A DNA stretch of 37,598 nucleotides from Candidatus Atribacteria bacterium (lineage in GTDB: Bacteria > Atribacterota > Phoenicimicrobiia > Phoenicimicrobiales > Stramentimicrobiaceae), in contig JAKQEP010000114.1 in NCBI GenBank assembly GCA_029556475.1, positions 1 to 37,598 of the forward strand. Direction: 5' to 3'. Positions 17,084-24,567 of the stretch are shown one piece after another (positions within the stretch are counted from its first letter, which is position 1; every line of letters begins with the position of its first letter). The notes under the pieces were generated by a model. That model searched no databases and was not told where the DNA came from. It saw nothing but the letters and a program-made list of their open reading frames with translations. A program made the translations under genes and the position numbers.

Positions 17084-18571
17084 ATGAAAATGAAAAGAGA
17101 ATTATGGTTAACAATAGGAATGGTAATAGTAAATATACTATTTATTAGTTTTTTCACCGTATTGGCAGTCGAGTCACCTCCACAGTTGATTCCCTTAGAA
17201 GAACTTCCAGAAGAAACACCGGAAATTATTGCTTTAAGAGAAAAGTTAGAGGCTTATATAGATGATTATACTTCTGATATGATTGAGATGAGTGAACACT
17301 TATATCATAATCCTGAACCTGGTTACTATGAGTATGAATCTTCTAAATATGTTGCTGCTGAGTTAGAAAAATATGGGTTCGAAGTGGAGTTCGGTGTTGA
17401 AGGTTTGGATGAGGAATATAATACGGTAATCGAAAAATTACACAATGCCAGAAATTTACCTGTTGCTTTTACTGCAAAATACAAAGGTAAGTCAGAGTAT
17501 CCGGTTATTGCTTTTACTACCGAAATGGATGCCTTAAGAGGTAATCCCCCATTCCATGGCTGTGCTCATAACCAGCAGCCGCCCGTAGCCCTTGGTGCTG
17601 CTATTGCCCTAACTAAAATTATGGATGAAAACAATATACCCGGTAGTATCTGGGTAATACATCTACCGGCAGAAGAAATCCCCCCTCCAGATCCAACAGC
17701 TATGTTTAATGCCGGATATTTTGATGAAGTGGATTTTGTTCTTCAAACTCACGGTGGTGTCAATTCTGGAGTCTTTAATAGACCTTTAGCTGGAACTGGA
17801 GCAGCTCAGCTGATTAATGCTAACATTTATGAATTTAGGGGCAAGACAGCTCATTCTGCTGGGGATCCCTGGAATGGAAGAGATGCTGGAGATGCGGTCA
17901 GAGCAATGTGGATGATGATAGATATGATAAGGGAACATTCCAGACCAGAATTCAGATTCCATGGAGCTATCGTTGAAACAGCTGTAGCACCAAATTCTAT
18001 AAATGACCGTGTTGTTTTTGATCATTGGGTCAGAGCAAACCCTGGCTTGAGTAAAGAAGATTTAAATCAAAAAGTTGAACAGATAAATACTATCGCTAAA
18101 GCGGCTGCAATGGGGACCTTTACTGATGTTGAAATAAGCCACTATGCTGATTACGGTAGTGGAGTAACTACTGCCTGGGCTAATGCCTTAGGGTGGTATT
18201 ATACTAAAATGTACAGTGATGAGGGGATGACCTCTGATGAACCAGGCAGGCAGGCCAGTGGCTGGGATGTAGGACAGTGGGCTTGCTGGAGTATTCCTGG
18301 GATTGGTTCGGAAAGAGGTGATTGGACCATAGCTATGGCTGATGTACCTCCAACTGCGGGTCATTCACAAGAGAAGGCAGATCTTACTATTACTCCTTTG
18401 GGGCATAGATCTTTACCGTTAATGGCAAAAAGGCAGGCTGCGGTAGCTTTGCGTTTAGTAACACAGCCAGAACTTTTAGTTAAAATAAATGAAGAGCTGG
18501 CACAATGGCGTGAATATGGACTAGAAAAAGGATATGTTACGGAAGATGTATTTAGGCTGAAAAATAAATAG
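17084..18571 (+). CDS. Exported M20-family metallopeptidase/amidohydrolase (AbgB-like)
   Basis: The protein (495 residues from the chosen start) has a basic N-terminus, a hydrophobic signal segment and then an AbgB-like M20 catalytic domain. Metal-site landmarks are TEMDALRG, FHGCAHNQQ and LPAEEIPPP, whose Glu-Glu pair supplies the general base and a metal ligand. A dimerisation domain sits in the middle (AHSAGDPWNGRDAG...). Late features ASGWDVGQWACWSIPG and TAGHSQEKA also match the group, which cleaves amide bonds of small acyl-amino acids such as p-aminobenzoyl-glutamate or dipeptides. Of three nearby ATGs, 17084 is seven bases from GAGGA (17072-17076), while 17078 is only one to two bases away, so 17084 is preferred. 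It may work with the exported C69 dipeptidase elsewhere in the window. Confidence 0.83.
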   Translation: MKMKRELWLTIGMVIVNILFISFFTVLAVESPPQLIPLEELPEETPEIIALREKLEAYIDDYTSDMIEMSEHLYHNPEPGYYEYESSKYVAAELEKYGFEVEFGVEGLDEEYNTVIEKLHNARNLPVAFTAKYKGKSEYPVIAFTTEMDALRGNPPFHGCAHNQQPPVALGAAIALTKIMDENNIPGSIWVIHLPAEEIPPPDPTAMFNAGYFDEVDFVLQTHGGVNSGVFNRPLAGTGAAQLINANIYEFRGKTAHSAGDPWNGRDAGDAVRAMWMMIDMIREHSRPEFRFHGAIVETAVAPNSINDRVVFDHWVRANPGLSKEDLNQKVEQINTIAKAAAMGTFTDVEISHYADYGSGVTTAWANALGWYYTKMYSDEGMTSDEPGRQASGWDVGQWACWSIPGIGSERGDWTIAMADVPPTAGHSQEKADLTITPLGHRSLPLMAKRQAAVALRLVTQPELLVKINEELAQWREYGLEKGYVTEDVFRLKNK

Positions 18572-18587
18572 AAGATTAAGCTAAAAA

Positions 18588-18640
18588 TGGATTGGATGAT
18601 GAATTTGAAATCATCATCCAATCCAATAATAATCATTCAA
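18588..18640 (+). terminator. Terminator after the M20 peptidase gene
   Basis: TGGATTGGATGATGA (18588-18602) pairs perfectly over 15 bases with TCATCATCCAATCCA (18611-18625) around an eight-base loop. An AT-rich stretch follows. The stem begins 17 bases after the stop codon, as expected for a terminator; the following T tract is interrupted. Confidence 0.65.
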
Positions 18641-18774
18641 ATTTCTTTTAAATATTCTTCTTATTTGCCTTCTTATTCCCACTTAAAAACCTAACCAATT
18701 ACGAAATAATTTGCAGCTTGTCATTTAATTTGCCTTTTGATATAGTAATATCGATTATATCAAGGGAGGATTAT

Positions 18775-19527
18775 ATGAAAGCTATTGGAATTGTTGGTTT
18801 TAAAAAAAGCGGGAAAACAACTTTAGCATTAAAAATAGCTCGAGCTTTAACAAATAAGAATTATCGAGTTGCAGTAATAAAGCATTCCAGTCAATCTGTT
18901 TGTAAAGAAGAGAGTGATACAAACAGATTTTTAAAAGAGGTTGAAAAAGTAGCACTTATGACTCCGAATAGTGCCGAGATATTGTTCAATTCCAAACAGG
19001 GTTTGAAAAAGATTATATCCCTACTATCTGCTGATTTTTTGGTAATAGAAGGATTTAAAAGCCTGAAACATTTTCCAAAAATTATCTGTTTAAGAGAGGA
19101 AAGTGAAAAAGAATTGCTTTCTGATGGACTGGAACTGTTTAGTGCCGGAATGGATGTTTCTTTAAAAGAAAAAAAGGTTATTGATTTTTTGATTACAGAT
19201 GAAAATGTTTTAAAAACAATGATAGAAGAGATAGAACAGAAAAGTTTTTTATTACCTGATGAGAATTGTGGGAAATGTGGGTATGGTGATTGTTATGGTT
19301 TAGCCCGAGCAATCGTTAAGGGACAGGAAACAAAAGAAAGTTGTTCCTATCTCCATGATTTCTTTTCTCTTAAGGTAAACGGCAAAGAAGTTTCCCTTAA
19401 CCAATTTATGTCAAAATTGTATCAGAGTTTGATATATGGCATGTTGGCTCCTTTAAAAGATATTGACCCTCTGGAAGAGTCGGAAATTGAAATAAAAGTC
19501 AACCTTTCGGGGTATAATAAAAAATAG
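18775..19527 (+). CDS. mobB: MobB-type GTPase fused to a four-cysteine iron-sulfur domain
   Basis: MobB is a P-loop GTPase that assists attachment of GMP to molybdopterin. Residues 1-155 form that domain, with Walker A GFKKSGKTT (8-16) and the paired strand IKHSSQ. From about 160 there is a second domain with four cysteines, Cys165, Cys168, Cys173 and Cys190, spaced as in the 4Fe-4S Fes domain (CGKCGYGDCYGLARAI). A 55-residue tail follows. This fusion occurs in methanogens and deep anaerobes. It starts at ATG 18775, four bases after AAGGGAGGA (18763-18771); an upstream in-frame extension lacks such a site. Its neighbour thioredoxin reductase lies 76 bases downstream. It suggests a molybdenum or tungsten enzyme elsewhere in the genome. 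Confidence 0.78.
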   Translation: MKAIGIVGFKKSGKTTLALKIARALTNKNYRVAVIKHSSQSVCKEESDTNRFLKEVEKVALMTPNSAEILFNSKQGLKKIISLLSADFLVIEGFKSLKHFPKIICLREESEKELLSDGLELFSAGMDVSLKEKKVIDFLITDENVLKTMIEEIEQKSFLLPDENCGKCGYGDCYGLARAIVKGQETKESCSYLHDFFSLKVNGKEVSLNQFMSKLYQSLIYGMLAPLKDIDPLEESEIEIKVNLSGYNKK

Positions 19528-19603
19528 AAGTTTTATTAGATGGAGCAAAAGGCATTAAAACGTCGTATTAAGTAATATTTGCAAACTAAGGAGATGAGTT
19601 AAA

Positions 19604-20560
19604 GTGGTTAAAGAACAAGAAAATCCACAAAAAAATATTGTTGATACCATTATTGTAGGAGGAGGTCCTGCAGGATTAACAGCTGGTCTTTATCTCAGCC
19701 GTTACCGTATTGAGACGATACTATTTGAAAAAGGAATTAGTGGGGGGCAGGTAAATTTATCTGAGGTAATAGAGAATTATCCTGGATTCCCGGAGGGAAT
19801 TATTGGACCGGATTTGATGCAAAGATTTGAGCAGCAGGCAATAAAATTTGGTTTAAAGATTATAAATAGTACAGTACTGACGGTATCTCCGGAAAAGTAT
19901 GAGAATAAAACAAACTTTAAAATCAGCACTGCTGATGGCATTTTTTATTCTAAAGCAGTCATTATAGCCTCTGGTGGTGAGCCAAATAAATTAGGGGTTC
20001 CGGGAGAACAGGAATTGACGGGAAGGGGTGTTTCCTATTGTGGTACTTGTGATGGAGCCTTTTTCCGCGAGAAAGAGATTGCCATAGTAGGAGGAGGGGA
20101 CACTGCCTTGGAAGAGGCTCTCTTTCTGACCAAGTTTGCCAGTAAAATAACTATTATTCATCGTAGAGATGAATTAAGAGGTTCTAAAATACTCCAGGAG
20201 CGTGTCTTTAACCATCCTAAAATAAAATTTAGCTGGAGCACTATTGTACTGGCTATAAACGGAGAAACACAGGTGAAGAGCTTACAGTTGAAAAATGTTC
20301 AGTCTGGTGAGATTAATACTTTCCCCTGTCAGGGAATCTTCATCTTTACCGGATACAGACCGGCCTATCCTTCTTTTGGAGAAATGCAGAAACAGTTAAT
20401 TAATGAGAATGGATATATTATTACTGATGGCAATATGAAGACTGCAATAGAAGGTATTTTTGCCTGCGGAGATGTACGAGCCAAAGGTTTGCGTCAGATT
20501 GTTACTGCTTGTGGCGAAGGAGCTACTGCTGCTTTTTTTGTAGAGGCATTGTTAAAGTAA
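19604..20560 (+). CDS. trxB: Thioredoxin-disulfide reductase
   Basis: The 318-residue flavoprotein moves electrons from NAD(P)H through FAD and a redox disulfide to thioredoxin. The FAD-binding GGGPAGL motif is near residue 20. The catalytic pair is CGTCDGAFF, where the family usually has CATCDG. The nucleotide-binding GGGDTALEEA motif follows, and then the C-terminal FAD motif (ACGDVRAKGLRQIVTACGEGA). GTG at 19604 follows AAGGAGATGA by about six bases. Length and all motifs fit the low-molecular-weight bacterial type. A relative using ferredoxin or another donor cannot be excluded from sequence alone. Confidence 0.9.
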   Translation: MVKEQENPQKNIVDTIIVGGGPAGLTAGLYLSRYRIETILFEKGISGGQVNLSEVIENYPGFPEGIIGPDLMQRFEQQAIKFGLKIINSTVLTVSPEKYENKTNFKISTADGIFYSKAVIIASGGEPNKLGVPGEQELTGRGVSYCGTCDGAFFREKEIAIVGGGDTALEEALFLTKFASKITIIHRRDELRGSKILQERVFNHPKIKFSWSTIVLAINGETQVKSLQLKNVQSGEINTFPCQGIFIFTGYRPAYPSFGEMQKQLINENGYIITDGNMKTAIEGIFACGDVRAKGLRQIVTACGEGATAAFFVEALLK

Positions 20561-20629
20561 ATAGCGGTAAATAAAAGAATGAGAAGTTAATCATACTTAC
20601 ATTTTGTATTTGTATTAAATGGAGAAAAG

Positions 20630-21460
20630 ATGAATATTGATTTTGGCATTTCTACCCTGGCTTATTATCAAAAGCCAATCGAGAAATTATTGCCCTGTTT
20701 AGTTAAAGAGAAGATTAATAATATTGAAATTAGACTGAAAGAAAACCATTTTCTTCCTCAAGAAATTAATGAACTCCTCAAATTAAAAAAGCTGTTAAAT
20801 CAGAAAAGAATAGTAGTTAAGGCTATCCATATGCCCATGAATGGCGTCGATATTTCCCATCCCAAAAATTATGAGAGAATAAAATCAGTCAGAGAGGTGG
20901 AAAAAGTGGTGCTGATGGCTTTCCATTTAGGAGCGGAACTGATAGTGGTTCACCCTGGAGCAATGGTGAATAATGCTGAAGATAAAAAGAATAGATTAAG
21001 GTTAAGTATGGAAAGCTTAAAAGAAATTATGGACTTTAACCAGAATTGGAATATTAAAATTGCACTGGAGAATATGCTTCCGGGAAGAGTGGGAGATAAG
21101 TGGGAAGATATTCAGCTGATTTTACAAAATGTATCCTCTAAAAATTTAGGAATTTGCTTTGATACCGGGCATTATCTACTCAATTTTCCAGAGATAGAGA
21201 AGGGGAAATTGAATTTAGATAAGATGGGGATTAACTGGCCGAACAGCTTGTTGCATATTCATCTTCATGATAATGATGGTAAGCGTGATCTACATCTTTT
21301 ACCACAAGAAGGACTCTTCCCATGGACTTCACTTATCTCTTTTTTAAAAACAATTAAGTATGAGGGGATTTTTATTTTTGAATCGAAAGAGCAAAATAAT
21401 ATAAATGATTATCTTAGCAGGGTTAATACTGTCTGGTATAATATCCGAAACCTGATTTAA
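20630..21460 (+). CDS. Sugar phosphate isomerase/epimerase-like TIM-barrel protein
   Basis: The 276-residue protein belongs to the xylose-isomerase-like/AP endonuclease 2 TIM-barrel superfamily. It shows alternating strands and helices with conserved metal-site residues: VVHPGA after a long helix, IALENMLPGRVGD with a Glu ligand, GICFDTGHYLL with Asp and His ligands, LLHIHLHDNDGKRDLH, and FIFESKEQNN with the last Glu. The pattern is intact, so it is likely an active metal-dependent isomerase, epimerase or nuclease, but the substrate is not predictable. The ATG at 20630 follows GGAGAAAAG. Confidence 0.75.
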   Translation: MNIDFGISTLAYYQKPIEKLLPCLVKEKINNIEIRLKENHFLPQEINELLKLKKLLNQKRIVVKAIHMPMNGVDISHPKNYERIKSVREVEKVVLMAFHLGAELIVVHPGAMVNNAEDKKNRLRLSMESLKEIMDFNQNWNIKIALENMLPGRVGDKWEDIQLILQNVSSKNLGICFDTGHYLLNFPEIEKGKLNLDKMGINWPNSLLHIHLHDNDGKRDLHLLPQEGLFPWTSLISFLKTIKYEGIFIFESKEQNNINDYLSRVNTVWYNIRNLI

Positions 21461-21568
21461 ATTTTTAAATTTAAAAGGATAGAAGATTTAATTATGACAA
21501 TTTTTGCTAAAAATAGTATTCTTTGATAGAATAATGACATTAATCTGATTTTCAAGGAGGAATCTTTG

Positions 21569-23671
21569 GTGACTAAAAATGATGTAGAAAAGGTGAGAAT
21601 ATTTGCCCTGGTCGGACATGGTGATTCCGGGAAAACCTCTCTAACTGAAGCTATGCTTTACGATTCCAATATGACCAATCGTTTAGGAAGAATTGAACAG
21701 GGTAATACCATTACAGATTATGATTCAAAGGAAATCAAAAGAGGCATTACAATAAATTCATCTTTAGCTTATTTGAATTGGAAGAATTCAACTTTTAATA
21801 TAATTGATACACCTGGTTATCTTGATTTTATTATTGATACTAAGTCAAGTTTGAGAGTTGTTGATTGTGCACTGATAGTGGTTTGCGGTGTATCAGGAGT
21901 AGAAGTTCAAACAGAAAAGGTATGGGATTATGCAGAAGAATTTCAGCTACCCAGAGTATTCTTTATCAATAAAATGGACAGAGAAAGGGCAGATTTCGAG
22001 CGTGTCAGTGAAAAAATTAAAGAAAACTTTGGGCAAAATGCTGTTCCGGTCCAGTTGCCAATAGGGGCTGAAGAAAACTTTGAAGGCGTGGTTGACCTAT
22101 TAAAAATGAAGGCATATTATTTTCAACCAGGCAAAGATGGCAAACCAGAGATGGAAGAAAAGGAGATACCCGAAAATTTAATGGGAAAAGCTGAAACGTA
22201 CCATCAAAAAATGGTTGAATCAGTTGCAGAATTTGATGATGAGATTCTTATGAAATATCTTGACGGGGAAAAGCTAACTGAGGAAGAAATACTTACCTGT
22301 TTAAAAGGCGCAATGATTGAAAGAAAAGTATTCCCGATTTTATGTGGCTCGGCAACTAAAAATATCGGTATTGAATTACTGCTTGATTTTATAGAGGGTT
22401 ATTTCCCCAACCCCATTGAATTACCAGATATTATGGTGAAAAGCCTTAAAGAGCAGAAAGATATTCCACTAAAACGTGCCGTAGATGGAGCACCCTTTGC
22501 TGCACTGGTATTTAAAACCATTGCTGATCCATACGTAGGGAACTTGACCTATTTTAGAGTCTTTTCTGGTGAATTACATTCTGATTCACAAATTTACAAT
22601 TCAACTCAGGATGTTGAAAATAAGGTTGGGAAAATATTTCGTATGCAGGGCAAGGAACAAAGTCCTGTTTCTAAAGTGTCTGCCGGGGAAATAGGGGCGA
22701 TTGCCAAATTGAAGAAAACTAATACCGGTGACACCTTGTGTGACAAAGAGTTCCCTGTTGAATTTGAGAAAATAGAGTATCCCGAACCTATTATGAGATT
22801 GGCAATTTTTCCAAAGAGTAAAGGGGACGAAGACAAACTGAGTATTGCCTTAAGCAGAATTCAGGAAGAAGAACCAACCATTCAGATTTTCAGAGATGAA
22901 GATACCGGGGAAACGATTATTGCCGGGATGGGAGAACCACATCTTGATGTGGTGATAGAAACAATGGAAAAAAAATTTGGGGTAGAAGTTGAAAAAAATA
23001 CTCCTAAAGTTGGCTACAAAGAGACTATTCGCAAAAAAGTACAGGCCGAAGGCAAATACAAAAAACAATCCGGTGGTCGTGGTCAATATGGACATTGTTT
23101 TGTTGAATTTGAACCACTGGAACGCGGAAAAGGTTTTGAATTCGTTGATAAAATTGTAGGTGGTGTTATTCCAAAACAGTATCGTCCAGCTGTAGAAAAA
23201 GGGATTGTTGAATCTATGAAAAAGGGTGTTGTAGCCGGTTATCCTACTATTGACATAAGGGCTACTTTGTATGATGGAAGTTATCATACTGTGGATTCCT
23301 CTGAAATGGCGTTCAAAGTAGCTGGTTCTCTTGCTTTTAAAAAAGGTGCCGCAATGGCTGACCCATTACTGTTAGAACCAATATGCAATCTGGAAGTTAT
23401 AGTTCCAAAAGATTATATGGGAGACATTATTGGAGATTTAAATAGTAAAAGGGGTAAAATAATGGGTATGGATGAGGGTGAAAAAGGTAGACAAATTATT
23501 AAAGCACTGGTACCCCAGGCTGAAATGTTCAGGTATTCTATTGATTTGCGCTCTATTACCCAGGGGAGAGGGACATTTTCTTTGAAATTTTCTCATTATG
23601 AAGAAGTTCCTCCACAGATTGCTCAGGAAATTATTGAAAAAGCAAAACAAGAAAGTGAATCCGAATCATAA
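21569..23671 (+). CDS. Elongation factor G-like GTPase (EF-G2 type)
   Basis: This roughly 700-residue translational GTPase has all five EF-G domains. G1 is GHGDSGKT, G3 is DTPGY and G4 is NKMD. Classic EF-G has an AHIDAGKTT P-loop, an RGITITSA segment and DTPGH. The GHGDSGKTSLTEAML, RGITINSS and DTPGYLDF forms match the second EF-G-like lineage known in Thermotoga, Thermus and Firmicutes, whose cellular role is unclear. Domain IV (QYGHCFVEFEPLERGKGF) and domain V are present. The start is probably GTG at 21569, eight bases from AGGAGG (21555-21560); TTG at 21566 is three bases earlier. A second, canonical EF-G gene is expected elsewhere in the genome. Confidence 0.85.
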   Translation: MTKNDVEKVRIFALVGHGDSGKTSLTEAMLYDSNMTNRLGRIEQGNTITDYDSKEIKRGITINSSLAYLNWKNSTFNIIDTPGYLDFIIDTKSSLRVVDCALIVVCGVSGVEVQTEKVWDYAEEFQLPRVFFINKMDRERADFERVSEKIKENFGQNAVPVQLPIGAEENFEGVVDLLKMKAYYFQPGKDGKPEMEEKEIPENLMGKAETYHQKMVESVAEFDDEILMKYLDGEKLTEEEILTCLKGAMIERKVFPILCGSATKNIGIELLLDFIEGYFPNPIELPDIMVKSLKEQKDIPLKRAVDGAPFAALVFKTIADPYVGNLTYFRVFSGELHSDSQIYNSTQDVENKVGKIFRMQGKEQSPVSKVSAGEIGAIAKLKKTNTGDTLCDKEFPVEFEKIEYPEPIMRLAIFPKSKGDEDKLSIALSRIQEEEPTIQIFRDEDTGETIIAGMGEPHLDVVIETMEKKFGVEVEKNTPKVGYKETIRKKVQAEGKYKKQSGGRGQYGHCFVEFEPLERGKGFEFVDKIVGGVIPKQYRPAVEKGIVESMKKGVVAGYPTIDIRATLYDGSYHTVDSSEMAFKVAGSLAFKKGAAMADPLLLEPICNLEVIVPKDYMGDIIGDLNSKRGKIMGMDEGEKGRQIIKALVPQAEMFRYSIDLRSITQGRGTFSLKFSHYEEVPPQIAQEIIEKAKQESESES

Positions 23672-23800
23672 TTATTAATAAAATTACATATATCCTAATT
23701 TTAGAAATATTTTAAACAAATACTTGTCTTCAAGGCACTTGGTAACTATAATAAGATAAGACTTATAAAAATTTATTAAATGAGGAGGAGGTGTAAGTAA

Positions 23801-23884
23801 ATGTTTGGAGATTTAGAATGGTACTGGATTGCGGCAATTATTGCGGCCATTGTCGGAGTAATTTGGTGGCTGGGCAAAGAATAA
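23801..23884 (+). CDS. 27-residue membrane microprotein, unknown function
   Basis: ATG at 23801 opens a 27-codon frame whose product is mostly hydrophobic with four tryptophans: MFGDLEWYWIAAIIA, then AIVGVIWW, then LGKE. A near-perfect ribosome site, GAGGAGGAGGTG (about 23782-23793), lies seven bases upstream, and a hairpin terminator follows at 23938. A ribosome site this strong and the terminator argue for expression. The product should be a single membrane helix with its N-terminus outside or a membrane-associated peptide. It resembles no family known to me; a hydrophobic toxin of a type I toxin-antitoxin pair or a regulator of a membrane complex are alternatives. Confidence 0.6.
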   Translation: MFGDLEWYWIAAIIAAIVGVIWWLGKE

Positions 23885-23937
23885 AATATTTTAGAAGGAT
23901 TCATAAAAAGTTTTTGTAGTAATCGTAATAATGCCAG

Positions 23938-23993
23938 AATAAGTGCAGGATTTTGCTATTTTTATTGATTATAACAACCTGCACTTATTTTTT
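23938..23993 (+). terminator. Rho-independent terminator after the microprotein gene
   Basis: AATAAGTGCAGG (23938-23949) is complementary to CCTGCACTTATT (23978-23989), a 12-bp stem with a 28-base loop, followed directly by a run of T. It separates the EF-G/microprotein transcript from the leuS leader. From 23994 to about 24200 only AT-rich sequence is visible. Confidence 0.75.
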
Positions 23994-24201
23994 GCAATTT
24001 GATCTGATTGAGTCGATTACTGAATTGTTTCATCGCTTGTTTTAATTGACTTTTAAATTTCATTTTATTATAATTAAAAAAATTTAAAATAATAAAAGAT
24101 TTAATTTTTCATAAAATTCGACTTGTTTATTAGTACAAATAATATATACTAAATTATTGTATAAGGATTTAATACTAAGCTAAAAATTCTTTAAGATATA
24201 T

Positions 24202-24207
24202 TATAAT
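24202..24207 (+). promoter_or_regulatory. Candidate -10 box for the leuS leader transcript
   Basis: A consensus TATAAT (24202-24207) lies about 20 bases before the predicted start of T-box stem I. No good -35 box is visible 17 bases upstream, so the assignment rests on position and the -10 match only. Confidence 0.4.
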
Positions 24208-24381
24208 TTTAAAAAAGACATTAAGAACAGGAAAATTATTGGAGTACCTATTTAAAGAGAGTCAGTGTCTGGTGTAAACTGATTAAGGTTCCCAAAAAAC
24301 TCACCTGAAAATTTCTTGAGTGAAAATAACAAATTGATAGCTCAAGACGATGTTCTGCGTTAAAGAAGAAGAAGGGTAGAT

Positions 24382-24457
24382 GGGGCTGTAGCTCAGACGG
24401 GAGAGTGCCTCCTTGGCGTGGAGGAAGTCGCGGGTTCGATTCCCGCCAGCTCCACCA
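24382..24457 (+). tRNA. tRNA-Ala (anticodon GGC)
   Basis: A complete 76-base cloverleaf. The acceptor GGGGCTG pairs with CAGCTCC and includes the G3:U70 pair that identifies tRNA-Ala. The anticodon loop TTGGCGT has GGC at 24415-24417, the T arm is GCGGG TTCGATT CCCGC, and a 3' CCA is encoded (24455-24457). It sits in the same orientation between stem II and the antiterminator of the leuS T-box leader, directly flanked by a six-bp stem. It lacks its own obvious promoter and is probably transcribed with the leader. Confidence 0.95.
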
Positions 24458-24496
24458 TTTTTTATCTACTAAAGAAGGGTGGTACCACGAGTAAAT

Positions 24497-24538
24497 CTCG
24501 TCCCTGGTAATTTTATTATTACAGGTGGCGGGGTTTTT
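24497..24538 (+). terminator. Regulated terminator of the leuS T-box leader
   Basis: CTCGTCCCTG...TAAT (from 24497) pairs with ATTACAGG-TGGCGGGG (ending 24533), with bulged bases, and is followed by TTTTT (24534-24538). The left arm also pairs with the T-box in the antiterminator (ACGAG with CTCGT, AGGG with CCCT), so the two structures are mutually exclusive. Confidence 0.8.
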
Positions 24539-24567
24539 CTATTTTAGGGGAGTGAGATGATAAGACT

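Larger units (their letters stand above)
24227..24538 (+). promoter_or_regulatory. T-box riboswitch controlling leuS, with a tRNA gene inside it
   Basis: Stem I contains the AGTA S-turn motif (24243-24246), the AG-bulge AGAGAG (24256-24261) and a GGTG apical element. The specifier CTC (24300-24302) is a Leu codon, as expected upstream of leuS. Stem II is CTTGAG (24315-24320) paired with CTCAAG (24341-24346). The T-box AAGGGTGGTACCACGAG (24475-24491) holds the UGGU (24480-24483) that binds the tRNA acceptor end. In most leaders a small stem III lies between; here GTAGAT (24376-24381) and ATCTAC (24464-24469) form such a stem but enclose a complete tRNA-Ala gene (24382-24457). Uncharged tRNA-Leu should favour antitermination. 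Confidence 0.85.
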
